From: Periweissella fabaria
GTDB taxonomy: Bacteria > Bacillota > Bacilli > Lactobacillales > Lactobacillaceae
Length of the DNA: 64,000 nucleotides
Reading direction: 5' to 3'
NCBI RefSeq assembly: GCF_918814575.1
Contig: NZ_CAKKNS010000001.1
Span: 210,182-274,181 of the forward strand
Of this stretch, positions 50,480 to 57,124 are shown one piece after another. The notes beneath the pieces were generated by a model, which was not told where the DNA came from, searched no databases, and saw nothing but the letters and a program-made list of their open reading frames with translations. Position 1 is the stretch's first letter, and the number at the start of each line of letters is the position of its first letter. A program made the translations under genes and the position numbers.

Positions 50480-51445
50480 ATGGCACAAATTAAAGCATAT
50501 GGCACTGACCAAGCTCGTTGGCAAGGTCCCAATGGTAAACGTGGCTACGGCCGTGATGGATTCGCTATTCTACAAATTGGGGGTTATAGTCCATCTACTG
50601 GTATCTATAACCAAGCGACCTATCCAACTCAACTAACAGCAATGGCTGACTTACGACTTCATACCTATATTTGGTTTGAAGTGGGTGGTGATGCTAACAA
50701 AGCCAAGCTGGTGTTGGATTATTTCTTGCCACGAATTAAAACGCCTAAAGGCTCAATCGTAGCCATTGATTACGAACAGGGTGCTAGTGGAAATATAACT
50801 GATAATACGAATGCCATTCTTTATGCGATGGATCGCATTGCACAAGCTGGCTACACGCCAATGTTATACACTGGTAAACCATACATCTATGCCCACGTTG
50901 ATGTTGCTCGTTTCTTGAGTAAATACCCTAGTCATTTGTGGTTAGCAGCTTATCCAGATTACCAAGTTCGTAGTGAACCATTATTTGATTACTTCCCTAG
51001 CATGGCAGGGATTGGTATGTGGCAATTCACTAGCACATACGTGTTAGGTGGCCTTGACGGTAACGTTGATTTAACAGGTATCACAATGAACGGTTATATG
51101 AATAAGCCTGATGTCATTACTGTTGATGGTTATGCAGGACAAGCAACGATTAAAGCGATGCAACGTGTATTAGGTACAACGCAAGATGGTGTAATTAGTG
51201 GGCAATCTAAGTATTCAGCTCAATTTGCACCTAACTTTATGAACATTCAGGTAGCAAGTGGTGGATCACAAATGATTTACAATTTACAACAAGTATTAGG
51301 TGTTCAAGCTGACGGTTACTTTGGACCAGCTACAATTTCAGCACTTCAAGCACGTTTACATGTTTATCCTGATGGATATGCAGGACAAGCGACTGTTAAG
51401 CAAATTCAATCTAATTTGAATCGGGGGCATATTATTATTGATTAA
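50480..51445 (+). CDS. lys: Endolysin: GH25 muramidase with peptidoglycan-binding repeats
   Basis: 321 residues. Catalytic domain about 1-200 with the GH25-like YGTDQARWQ start and the acidic pair IAIDYEQG (about 94-101, Asp and Glu). The C-terminus holds three related Asp-Gly-Tyr-x-Gly repeats (VDGYAGQATIKAMQRVLG, QADGYFGPATISALQARL, PDGYAGQATVKQIQ), which are peptidoglycan-binding domains. No signal peptide, so export depends on the holin. The end overlaps the next gene. Confidence 0.9.
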   Translation: MAQIKAYGTDQARWQGPNGKRGYGRDGFAILQIGGYSPSTGIYNQATYPTQLTAMADLRLHTYIWFEVGGDANKAKLVLDYFLPRIKTPKGSIVAIDYEQGASGNITDNTNAILYAMDRIAQAGYTPMLYTGKPYIYAHVDVARFLSKYPSHLWLAAYPDYQVRSEPLFDYFPSMAGIGMWQFTSTYVLGGLDGNVDLTGITMNGYMNKPDVITVDGYAGQATIKAMQRVLGTTQDGVISGQSKYSAQFAPNFMNIQVASGGSQMIYNLQQVLGVQADGYFGPATISALQARLHVYPDGYAGQATVKQIQSNLNRGHIIID

Positions 51446-51659
51446 TGTATATACAAAAGTTGGCTGTCCCGCTTGCAAAATGACTGAACGTTGGCTTACT
51501 GAACACGGCTTTGGTTATGAAGAATTAAATACAACTGAAAGAACTGAATTGCTTAATGACCTTAAGTTACAAGGATATTCAGGATTGCCAGTCGTGGTGA
51601 CGGCTAATAATTCATGGCAAGGGTTCAGACCAGATTATTTGTCAAAATATTTAAAATGA
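51438..51659 (+). CDS. Glutaredoxin-like (NrdH-type) protein encoded after the endolysin
   Basis: 73 residues with a TTG start at 51438 that overlaps the lysin stop: MINVYTKVGCPACKMTERWL with the redox motif Cys-Pro-Ala-Cys, then GYSGLPVVVTANNSWQGFRP with the cis-Pro and the W-x-G-F-R-P-D block of NrdH redoxins. NrdH reduces ribonucleotide reductase, so it may help phage dNTP supply. Its promoterless placement after lysis genes is unusual. The last 20 codons hold the promoter of the first small RNA. Confidence 0.8.
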   Translation: MINVYTKVGCPACKMTERWLTEHGFGYEELNTTERTELLNDLKLQGYSGLPVVVTANNSWQGFRPDYLSKYLK

Positions 51660-51745
51660 GCTATACTAACTGCATTCTCTCGAATAGTTAAGAATAATAA
51701 TATAGCCAGAAAAGACCTAGCCTTAATTGGTTAGGTCTTTTTTGT
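51639..51745 (+). ncRNA. Small RNA unit 1 of the post-lysis array
   Basis: Promoter TTGTCA (51639-51644), 17 bases, TATACT (51662-51667), inside the end of the glutaredoxin gene. Transcript of about 70 bases ending in AGACCTAG-CC-TTAATTGG-TTAGGTCT and six T (51712-51743). Confidence 0.65.
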
Positions 51746-51769
51746 TTGTTTAAATTATTGCAATTTAGC

Positions 51770-51878
51770 TATAATAGTGTATTATTAATAATATCCAATT
51801 TGTACCTTTTTTGTCACACATATATATGAATTAATTTGTCAGAGAAGTCCCTTCCATGTAAATGGTTGGGATTTTTTT
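51770..51878 (+). ncRNA. Small RNA unit 2
   Basis: TTGCAATTTAGC-TATAAT (TATAAT 51770-51775), then ATATCCAATTTGTACC and CAGAGAAGT, ending in TCCC-TT-CCAT-GTAA-ATGG-TT-GGGA and seven T. Its body is shared with unit 6. Confidence 0.6.
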
Positions 51879-51907
51879 GTTATCAAACTAAACAATTGCA
51901 ATATTAC

Positions 51908-52005
51908 TATAATAGTTTTAATATTAAGATATTCTCTATTGGTGTAAATGCTAGTGACTAATCTAAACTAGAAAAGGCCTAGGCTTAATTGGTTAGGTCT
52001 TTTTT
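51908..52005 (+). ncRNA. Small RNA unit 3
   Basis: TTGCAATATTAC-TATAAT (51908-51913), body of about 60 bases, terminator GGCCTAGGC-TTAATTGG-TTAGGTCT and six T. Confidence 0.6.
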
Positions 52006-52010
52006 ATTTG

Positions 52011-52214
52011 TTTACTTCTCAAAATTAAAAACTTATAATGCAAAAATCACTTTAATTTTATCCGAAGCTATATTATTAATTAAAGTTATTAAAATTATGG
52101 TAAGGCTACTTGATATTTATTTTATCTAGTTTTATTTTTAAGTTATCCTATTTTTGAAGTGTAACTACTTATACTTAGTAAAAGATCTAGCCTTAATTAG
52201 TTAGGTCTTTTATT
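52011..52214 (+). ncRNA. Small RNA unit 4
   Basis: TTTACT, 17 bases, TATAAT (52034-52039), then about 130 bases; a second TATACT near 52170. Ends in GATCTAGCC-TTAATTAG-TTAGGTCT with a T run. Longest unit. Confidence 0.5.
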
Positions 52215-52230
52215 TTTTTGAATTAAATAC

Positions 52231-52353
52231 TTGCAATATTATTCTAATTTAAGTATTATATAAATAATCCTTTAGAGCTTATTAAATTGAATAAATTAAA
52301 TACCGAAAAAGCCCCCTGACCTTAACTGGACAGGGGGCTTTTTCGGTATTTAG
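52231..52353 (+). ncRNA. Small RNA unit 5, with a 21-bp perfect stem
   Basis: TTGCAATATTAT with a degenerate -10 (TCTAAT), then a very strong hairpin of 21 perfect pairs (arm AAATACCGAAAAAGCCCCCT plus G, 52298-52318; second arm 52331-52351) around the loop ACCTTAACTGGA. Confidence 0.55.
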
Positions 52354-52370
52354 ATTCTCGCAATTTAAAT

Positions 52371-52477
52371 TATAATAGTTTATATCCTAATGACATCCAA
52401 TTTGTACCTTTATTTTATATAAAAATATACGAATTAATTATCAGAGAAGTTTCTTCCGTTAATGGTTGATATTTTTT
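52371..52477 (+). ncRNA. Small RNA unit 6
   Basis: TCGCAATTTAAAT-TATAAT (52371-52376), then ACATCCAATTTGTACC and ATCAGAGAAGT as in unit 2, ending in a decayed hairpin (TTCTTCC...GGTTGATATTTTTT). Clearly a paralogue of unit 2 along its length. Confidence 0.5.
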
Positions 52478-52509
52478 GAGTGTAAACTAAATACTTGCAA
52501 TTAAATTTT

Positions 52510-52628
52510 TATAGTTTTATTATTAAAAATGTCCAAATGTACCTTTTTTCATTTTTTTAATGCTTGATACTAATTTTAAACCACATAACAGAAAAGTCCT
52601 TAGCTTTAATTGGTTGGGGATTTTTTTG
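52510..52628 (+). ncRNA. Small RNA unit 7
   Basis: TTGCAATTAAATTTT-TATAGT (52510-52515), then GTCCAAATGTACC as in units 2 and 6, ending AAGTCCTTAGC-TTTAATTGG-TTGGGGA and seven T (imperfect stem). Confidence 0.5.
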
Positions 52629-52675
52629 TTGTGAGTAAGTCATATCCTTAGTGGCAAATTTGAATACTAGATAAC

Positions 52676-52781
52676 TTGACCAAGTATTTAAAATAATTTA
52701 TACTTACTTGGTCTCTGAAAATACTTTGACGATAACAGATATCAGAAAAATCCTTGACTTTAATTGTTTAAGGATTTTTTT
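52676..52781 (+). ncRNA. Small RNA unit 8, with an operator-like inverted repeat
   Basis: TTGACC (52676-52681), 17 bases, TATACT (52699-52704). GACCAAGTA at 52678-52686 and its complement TACTTGGTC at 52705-52713 bracket the promoter. Terminator AAATCCTT-GACTTTAATTGTTT-AAGGATTT and T run, ending near 52781. Confidence 0.6.
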
Positions 52782-52811
52782 GTCTATTTAAAACTAGAAC
52801 ACTTGTAATTA

Positions 52812-52921
52812 TATAATAATTGAGTTATGATTAATTTGTTCTTTTAGCACTCTCAGATATTTTAATTTTATAAATTAAAATAATAAAAAACCTAGCAAAT
52901 TCCTTGCTAGGTTTTTTATTT
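52812..52921 (+). ncRNA. Small RNA unit 9
   Basis: TATAAT at 52812-52817, about 70 bases, then the strong stem AAAACCTAGCAA and complement (52888-52917) with six T. Its loop (ATTCC) differs from the others, so it is a looser family member or simply a terminator. Confidence 0.45.
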
Positions 52922-53001
52922 GGACACAAATATTTTTAAGTATAAGTACAACCATATTATAATATGATTGTACTAAATAAATAACAAAGGAGTAGCATGT
53001 A

Positions 53002-53466
53002 ATGCTTATTATTTTAGCCGGATTATTAGCTGGTGTAGTATCAGGATTTTTTAAATTAGGATGGGAGATTCTTTTGCCACCTAGGAATGAAGCTAGAAAC
53101 GAGACAAATCCACCTCAACGTATGTTACAACAGGTGGGACTTTCAAAAGAATTTACACACAAATATTATGAGTATTCTGGTGAAAAAGTACAATATGTAT
53201 CATTAATTATGCATTTTGGATTTTCTATAACTTTTAGTTTATTGTACGTTTGGCTTATTACTTTATTTCCTGTTATTGGTATTTGGCAGGGGACAATTTA
53301 TGGAATATTCATTTGGGTATTATTTCATTTGATTATTATGCCAATTACGCACACTGTACCTAGTATCAGTAAACAACCATTTGAGGAACATTTTTCTGAA
53401 TTTTTAGGACATGTATTTTGGGGTTATATTATAAATATATGTTATGTATATGTAATGCTTAAATAA
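53002..53466 (+). CDS. YagU-like (DUF1440) membrane protein
   Basis: 154 residues with four likely membrane helices. MLIILAGLLAGVVSGFFKLG, then WEILLPPRNEARNETNPPQR matches the YagU family of inner-membrane proteins linked to acid tolerance in E. coli. Good AAAGGAG site. It lies inside the prophage between the small-RNA array and attR, so it is lysogenic cargo, transcribed with or before the oxidoreductase. Confidence 0.75.
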   Translation: MLIILAGLLAGVVSGFFKLGWEILLPPRNEARNETNPPQRMLQQVGLSKEFTHKYYEYSGEKVQYVSLIMHFGFSITFSLLYVWLITLFPVIGIWQGTIYGIFIWVLFHLIIMPITHTVPSISKQPFEEHFSEFLGHVFWGYIINICYVYVMLK

Positions 53467-53553
53467 TTTTTAATTTCAAGCAAAATGTTTGAATTTCTAA
53501 GTTGTTTAATAATATAATTTTTATGTATTAATTAAATATATGGGGGAGTTATT

Positions 53554-54522
53554 ATGGCTTTAAACTGGACAATCATTGGAACAGGCGCTATAGCTAATGA
53601 AATGGCAACTGTATTTAATAAAAATCATGCCAATATTTACGGTGTTTTTAGTAGAAATAAAGAAAAGGTAGAAGACTTTGCAAATAAATATCTCATAGAT
53701 AAAAGATTCAATGATTTAGAAGATGTTTTTTTAGATAAAAATGTAGATGCTGTATATATTGCAACACCACATAATACACACTTTGATATCGCTAAACAGG
53801 CTTTAATTAATGGAAAACATGTTTTTATGGAAAAAGCAATAACATTAAATAAAACTGATTTGGATATCCTAGAAACATTAGCATCTGAAAAAAATTTAAT
53901 TTTAATGGAAGCAATGACTATAGTTCATATGCCTTTAATGAAAGAATTGAAGAAGATGATTTCTCAAGGTAAGTTGGGAGATATAAAGAACATCTCTGTA
54001 ACGCATGGTAGTTTTAAACCATATGATGAAAAAAATAGGTTCTTCAATCCTGATTTAGGTGGTGGAGTATTACTTGATATGGGGGTATATGGTGTTACTG
54101 GTGCAATGTACTTTATGAATAAGTATCCTGATGATATACATTCGTTTGTAGACTTTGCACCAACAACTGTTGATGAACAATCTGTAACTATTTTACATAA
54201 TTCAAATGGTGAAATGGCTACTGTCTCTGTTTCATTACAAGCTAAGCAACCTAAAGCCTTAACCATTTCAGGAACTAAAGGTTATTTTAGAATTCATGAC
54301 TATCCTCGTGCAGATTCAGGTGTATGGTATCATACAGAAACTGGTAAAACAGAAGAATTGAAGTTAGGTAAAACAGAAGATGCTTTATTTTATGAAATTT
54401 TAGATTTTGAGGAAGTTGTAAAGCAACCAAGTAAATTAAATATTTATAAACAGATCACAGATGATGTTTTTAAAATATTTGAAGAGATGAAAAAAGATTG
54501 GTCTAAGCAAATCTCAAAATAA
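53554..54522 (+). CDS. Gfo/Idh/MocA-family oxidoreductase
   Basis: 322 residues: N-terminal Rossmann GTGAIANEMATVFNK, then VDAVYIATPHNTHFDIAKQA with GKHVFMEKAITLNK (E-K-x catalytic region), and the C-terminal domain with GGGVLLDMGVYGVTGAMYFM. Uses NAD(P)H on an unknown sugar or cyclitol. Ribosome site GGGGGAG. As phage cargo it is unusual; it may give the lysogen a metabolic benefit. AT-rich like its neighbours. Confidence 0.85.
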   Translation: MALNWTIIGTGAIANEMATVFNKNHANIYGVFSRNKEKVEDFANKYLIDKRFNDLEDVFLDKNVDAVYIATPHNTHFDIAKQALINGKHVFMEKAITLNKTDLDILETLASEKNLILMEAMTIVHMPLMKELKKMISQGKLGDIKNISVTHGSFKPYDEKNRFFNPDLGGGVLLDMGVYGVTGAMYFMNKYPDDIHSFVDFAPTTVDEQSVTILHNSNGEMATVSVSLQAKQPKALTISGTKGYFRIHDYPRADSGVWYHTETGKTEELKLGKTEDALFYEILDFEEVVKQPSKLNIYKQITDDVFKIFEEMKKDWSKQISK

Positions 54523-54523
54523 G

Positions 54524-54576
54524 TAATATATAAAAAGGAAGTAAACATATTGTGTTTACTTCCTTTTTATATATTA
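54524..54576. terminator. 24-bp perfect hairpin terminator after the oxidoreductase
   Basis: Arms at 54524-54547 and 54553-54576 are perfectly complementary, core AAAAAGGAAGTAAACA, loop TATTG. A bidirectional terminator between convergent genes; it works on both strands. Confidence 0.85.
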
Positions 54577-54596
54577 TTTAGAAACAATTATAACTG

Positions 54597-54745
54597 TTAG
54601 TCATGTATTGTTTCTTGTAATTTATCTCCAGCATCATCAATTTTTTGGCTGTGAAAATTGTACCACCTATAAAAATTCCAGAGATAACTAAAGTTAAAGC
54701 AGCAACTAATTTAAAGATAGCTTTTAATATAATTAAACATAAAAA
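54597..54745 (-). pseudogene. YtxH-like small membrane protein broken by a frameshift
   Basis: The minus strand reads LIILKAIFKLVAALTLVISG and IFIGGTIFTAKK, then after a run of A the continuation KIDDAGDKLQETIHD is in another frame and ends at 54597. No start codon fits the first frame. An A-run indel and a lost start make this a decayed gene, once downstream of the GlsB-like gene. Confidence 0.45.
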
Positions 54746-54753
54746 TCCTTACC

Positions 54754-55002
54754 TTAATTGTTGAAACGACTAACAAAAAATGAAACAACAACAACAACAA
54801 TAACTGCACCGATAATTGATGGAATCAAAGCCATATCTGCTAAATGAGGCCCCCAGTTACCAAGAATAGCTTGGCCAACGTATGAACCAACAAGACCTGC
54901 GACAATATTAGCAATCCAGCCCATTGATGTGCCTTTGCTAGTAATAGCACCGGCAATAGCTCCAATAACTGCACCAATAATTAAAACCCATAAAATATGC
55001 AT
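54754..55002 (-). CDS. GlsB/YeaQ/YmgE-family stress protein
   Basis: 82 residues with three membrane segments and the glycine-rich pattern of the family: VLIIGAVIGAIAGAITSKGT, then SMGWIANIVAGLVGSYVGQA and ILGNWGPHLADMALIPSIIG. Members are called transglycosylase-associated or stress proteins; exact function is not settled. Ribosome site AGGGAGATTT. A 22-bp perfect inverted repeat sits just upstream. Part of the prophage cargo. Confidence 0.82.
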   Translation of the reverse strand: MHILWVLIIGAVIGAIAGAITSKGTSMGWIANIVAGLVGSYVGQAILGNWGPHLADMALIPSIIGAVIVVVVVSFFVSRFNN

Positions 55003-55014
55003 AAAAAATCTCCC

Positions 55015-55062
55015 TTAGAATATAATATGTTAATAATTAGTTATTAACATATTATATTCTAA
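55015..55062. promoter_or_regulatory. 22-bp perfect inverted repeat upstream of the GlsB-like gene
   Basis: Arms 55015-55036 and 55041-55062 are exact complements, loop TTAG. It begins 13 bases from the start codon, next to the ribosome site. Either a regulator's operator over the promoter or an mRNA hairpin controlling translation. Confidence 0.55.
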
Positions 55063-55192
55063 ACTTTAAACTAATAAGTTTCAAATGTTTAGATTATTTG
55101 CTGCTGCATTTTATTTTGTGTTCTTTATATTTTATGATCTGTAAATCAGTGATAATCAAGATATGTTTATTATAGAGTTTATGTATATAAAT

Positions 55193-55289
55193 TTGACTAG
55201 ATATCTAAAATAAGTTAAAATGATAACATCCTAAGCGGAGTTAGACATGAGAAAAAGACCTAACTTAATTTGTTAGGTCTTTTTTGTTG
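55193..55289 (+). ncRNA. Small RNA unit 10, detached member near attR
   Basis: TTGACT (55193-55198), 17 bases, TAAAAT (55216-55221), then about 60 bases and the terminator AAAGACCTAAC-TTAATTT-GTTAGGTCTTT with T run. Terminator matches units 1, 3 and 4, so this member of the family sits 2.3 kb from the array. Confidence 0.6.
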
Positions 55290-55414
55290 TGTATTACTTT
55301 TTGTTTTTGGGGAAAATTTGGGGACATGGGGACTAAAACGAATACTTTTATATTAGTTTTTATTTTTCAAAATGCCTATATATAGCCATTTATACATGAT
55401 TAATTCTCGTTTGA

Positions 55415-55423
55415 AAATTTGTG
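55415..55423 (+). repeat. attR core
   Basis: AAATTTGTG, pairing with attL; an ATTTGGGGACATG arm-type copy is at 55316-55328. Excision would join 17301 to 55424 and restore the epimerase. Confidence 0.75.
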
Positions 55424-55969
55424 CCGAACTTCACTTTAGGACCAGATTTTATTAAACGCACCCGTGAAATCACGACCAAACCAATTGAAGTTCATTTAAT
55501 GATTGAACAACCCGAGCACTTTATTAATCTTTTCCGGCAAACGGGTGCTGATCGGCTAACAATTCATGCTGAAGCAACGACGAACTTGCAAGGTACTTTA
55601 GCGAGCATTCAAGCAGCCGGGATGAAAGCTGGTGTGGCTTTAAATCCAGCTACGCCACTAGAAGTCCTTGATTACGTCTATGATGTAGTTGATTATATCG
55701 TTATTATGACCGTCAATCCTGGTTTTGCAGGGCAAGCCTTTATCCCGGCCATGTATGGCAAAATTGCCAAGTTGAGTATGCTGTTGCATGAACGCGATTT
55801 AAATATCCCAATCGAAGTCGATGGTAGTATGGGGGCCGCTACAATTCCCAAGTGCAAAGTTGCCGGGGCTCGTTACTTTATCGGCGGAACAAGTTCCGTG
55901 TATCATCCGGGTAAAACGTTAACAGAGAATGTTAATGGAACGCAAATGTTAATTAACGGCAATAACTAA
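55421..55969 (+). pseudogene. 3' fragment of the ribulose-phosphate 3-epimerase-like gene
   Basis: Continues the frame of the 5' piece from the shared GTG: VPNFTLGPDFIKRTREITTK, then PIEVHLMIEQPEHFI and MTVNPGFAGQAFIPAMYGKI, ending with EVDGSMGAATIPKCKVAGAR and FIGGTSSVYH. MTVNPGFAGQ-x-F and the Asp-Gly-S metal site are conserved. With the first 41 codons the intact enzyme would be about 223 residues. The M-T-V-N/D-P-G-F-A-G-Q and H-I-D-I-M-D-G sequences suit an allulose-6-phosphate or ribulose-5-phosphate epimerase. With no start codon or ribosome site in the prophage, it is probably silent in the lysogen. Confidence 0.85.
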
Positions 55970-55996
55970 AGTTAAAGCTAGACTATAATTAACCAA

Positions 55997-56036
55997 AAAA
56001 AAAGCAGCCACCCATCCCGGTGTAGCTGCTTTTTTG
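55997..56036. terminator. Bidirectional terminator
   Basis: AAAAAGCAGC and GCTGCTTTTT around a short inner loop with T run, between the epimerase and the convergent lipoprotein gene. Confidence 0.75.
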
Positions 56037-56061
56037 TGTGCGTTAGAGTCAAATATCAACA

Positions 56062-56415
56062 TCATTGGCCCGCAATTTTGAGATACGGGGTCCCATGGGC
56101 AAGGGCTTTAATGCCATCTGCATCAGTCACCACTAGATCATTACCATGGTTAGTGACGTTAAAGGTCATATGCGCATTATCAATGTTTAATTTAACCTGT
56201 TTGCCGTTCAAAACATATGTACCCGTTTCACCAGTTTTGGCCCCATTTTGTAAGGCAGTAACGTGATGGCCGTTGAATTCCAAGGTTTCAGTTGAGCGGG
56301 TACCAATTAGATTTAAGTGACCTTTATAGGACCCATCAAGGGTGGAGGAACCACATCCCGCTAATAATAAGCCACTAGTAGCGGCCAGTGGTATCAATAG
56401 TAATTTTTTTAGCAT
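56062..56415 (-). CDS. Small lipoprotein
   Basis: 117 residues: MLKKLLLIPLAATSGLLLAG followed by C, a classical lipobox (L-L-A-G-C), then a beta-rich domain (SSTLDGSYKGHLNLIGTRST and VTNHGNDLVVTDADGIKA). It is anchored on the outer face of the membrane. Function unknown; similar small lipoproteins are common in this group. No partner gene. From 56416 to 56767 there is no further gene that I can see. Confidence 0.75.
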   Translation of the reverse strand: MLKKLLLIPLAATSGLLLAGCGSSTLDGSYKGHLNLIGTRSTETLEFNGHHVTALQNGAKTGETGTYVLNGKQVKLNIDNAHMTFNVTNHGNDLVVTDADGIKALAHGTPYLKIAGQ

Positions 56416-56767
56416 GCGCGTCCCCCTGACAAACCTAAACTGCTAATACTTTCTACGCTAAGTATAACCTAAGTTCAGTAATAACCGTCAGTGATATGCC
56501 TGATAAATATTATTGATTGATAGTAAAAAACTACTGATAAAATATTCTAATTGTAATAGTACTCACAGTACAAAGACCTCAAAGTCAAAACCCCGTCAGC
56601 AGGGGGTGAGTTGGAAGATTTATTTTTTATTAACAATTTTCCTCAATCCAAAACGTAATGATACTTGTATGGAACAAAGACAGATATTATAAGTGTTTTG
56701 GATAATTAATTTTGCCGTGGTTTCTGCCAAAGTTTATCCGCTACCGAAACTTTTTAATTAAAAGTTG

Positions 56768-56796
56768 TTGACAATTAATTAACTGCTGATTAGAAT
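56768..56796 (+). promoter_or_regulatory. Promoter of the trp operon
   Basis: TTGACA (56768-56773), 17 bases, TAGAAT (56791-56796). It precedes the T-box leader. Confidence 0.7.
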
Positions 56797-56802
56797 GTGG
56801 TT

Positions 56803-57088
56803 AATTTAAATCGTCCAAATTAAACCGATGAGATGGAGATCAAACCAATTGTGCACGCACAGGGAGTCCGGGGTACTGAGAGCCGGGCCGAACGCAGATT
56901 GGCAAATGGACCATTGAGGGTCTGCTGAAAGCCTAGCGAGTAAGTCAGAACGTACGACACGCGTCAGTTGTCAGGTCTGTGTTAGCAGACTGTGGAGAGT
57001 AGTTATCGAAGGGTAACTGAAAACAGGTGGCACCGCGGGAAACCGTCCTGATTTTTGTGTATGCAAATTTCTGGGCGGTTTTTTTGCG
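56803..57088 (+). promoter_or_regulatory. T-box riboswitch, tryptophan-type
   Basis: A long structured leader that includes the T-box sequence AGGTGGCACCGCGG (57025-57038), which pairs with the uncharged tRNA acceptor end, followed by a terminator stem AACCGTCC/GGGCGGTT (57041-57080) with a T run. A TGG, the likely Trp specifier, occurs in GATTGGCAAATGGACC near 56960. Uncharged tRNA-Trp would stabilise the antiterminator and switch the operon on. Confidence 0.85.
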
Positions 57089-57124
57089 TACAAAACCACA
57101 TTAAGAATCCACGAGGAAATGATT

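Larger units (their letters stand above)
17293..55423. mobile_element. Complete Siphovirus-type prophage of about 38 kb
   Basis: Bounded by a 9-bp direct repeat AAATTTGTG (17293-17301 and 55415-55423) that joins the two halves of the epimerase gene in frame. It holds, in canonical order, a tyrosine integrase, lysogeny genes on the minus strand, early control and recombination genes, replication, late regulator, DNA packaging, head, tail, lysis and a distal cargo segment. Every essential module is present. Only a few genes look damaged (a frameshift in the HNHc gene, a stop in a holin-region gene), so it could be inducible. Confidence 0.92.

Noticed and set aside
51639-52925. CRISPR array, because of repeated units
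   Set aside because: Units vary in length and sequence, each has its own promoter and terminator, repeats are not identical and no cas genes are nearby.
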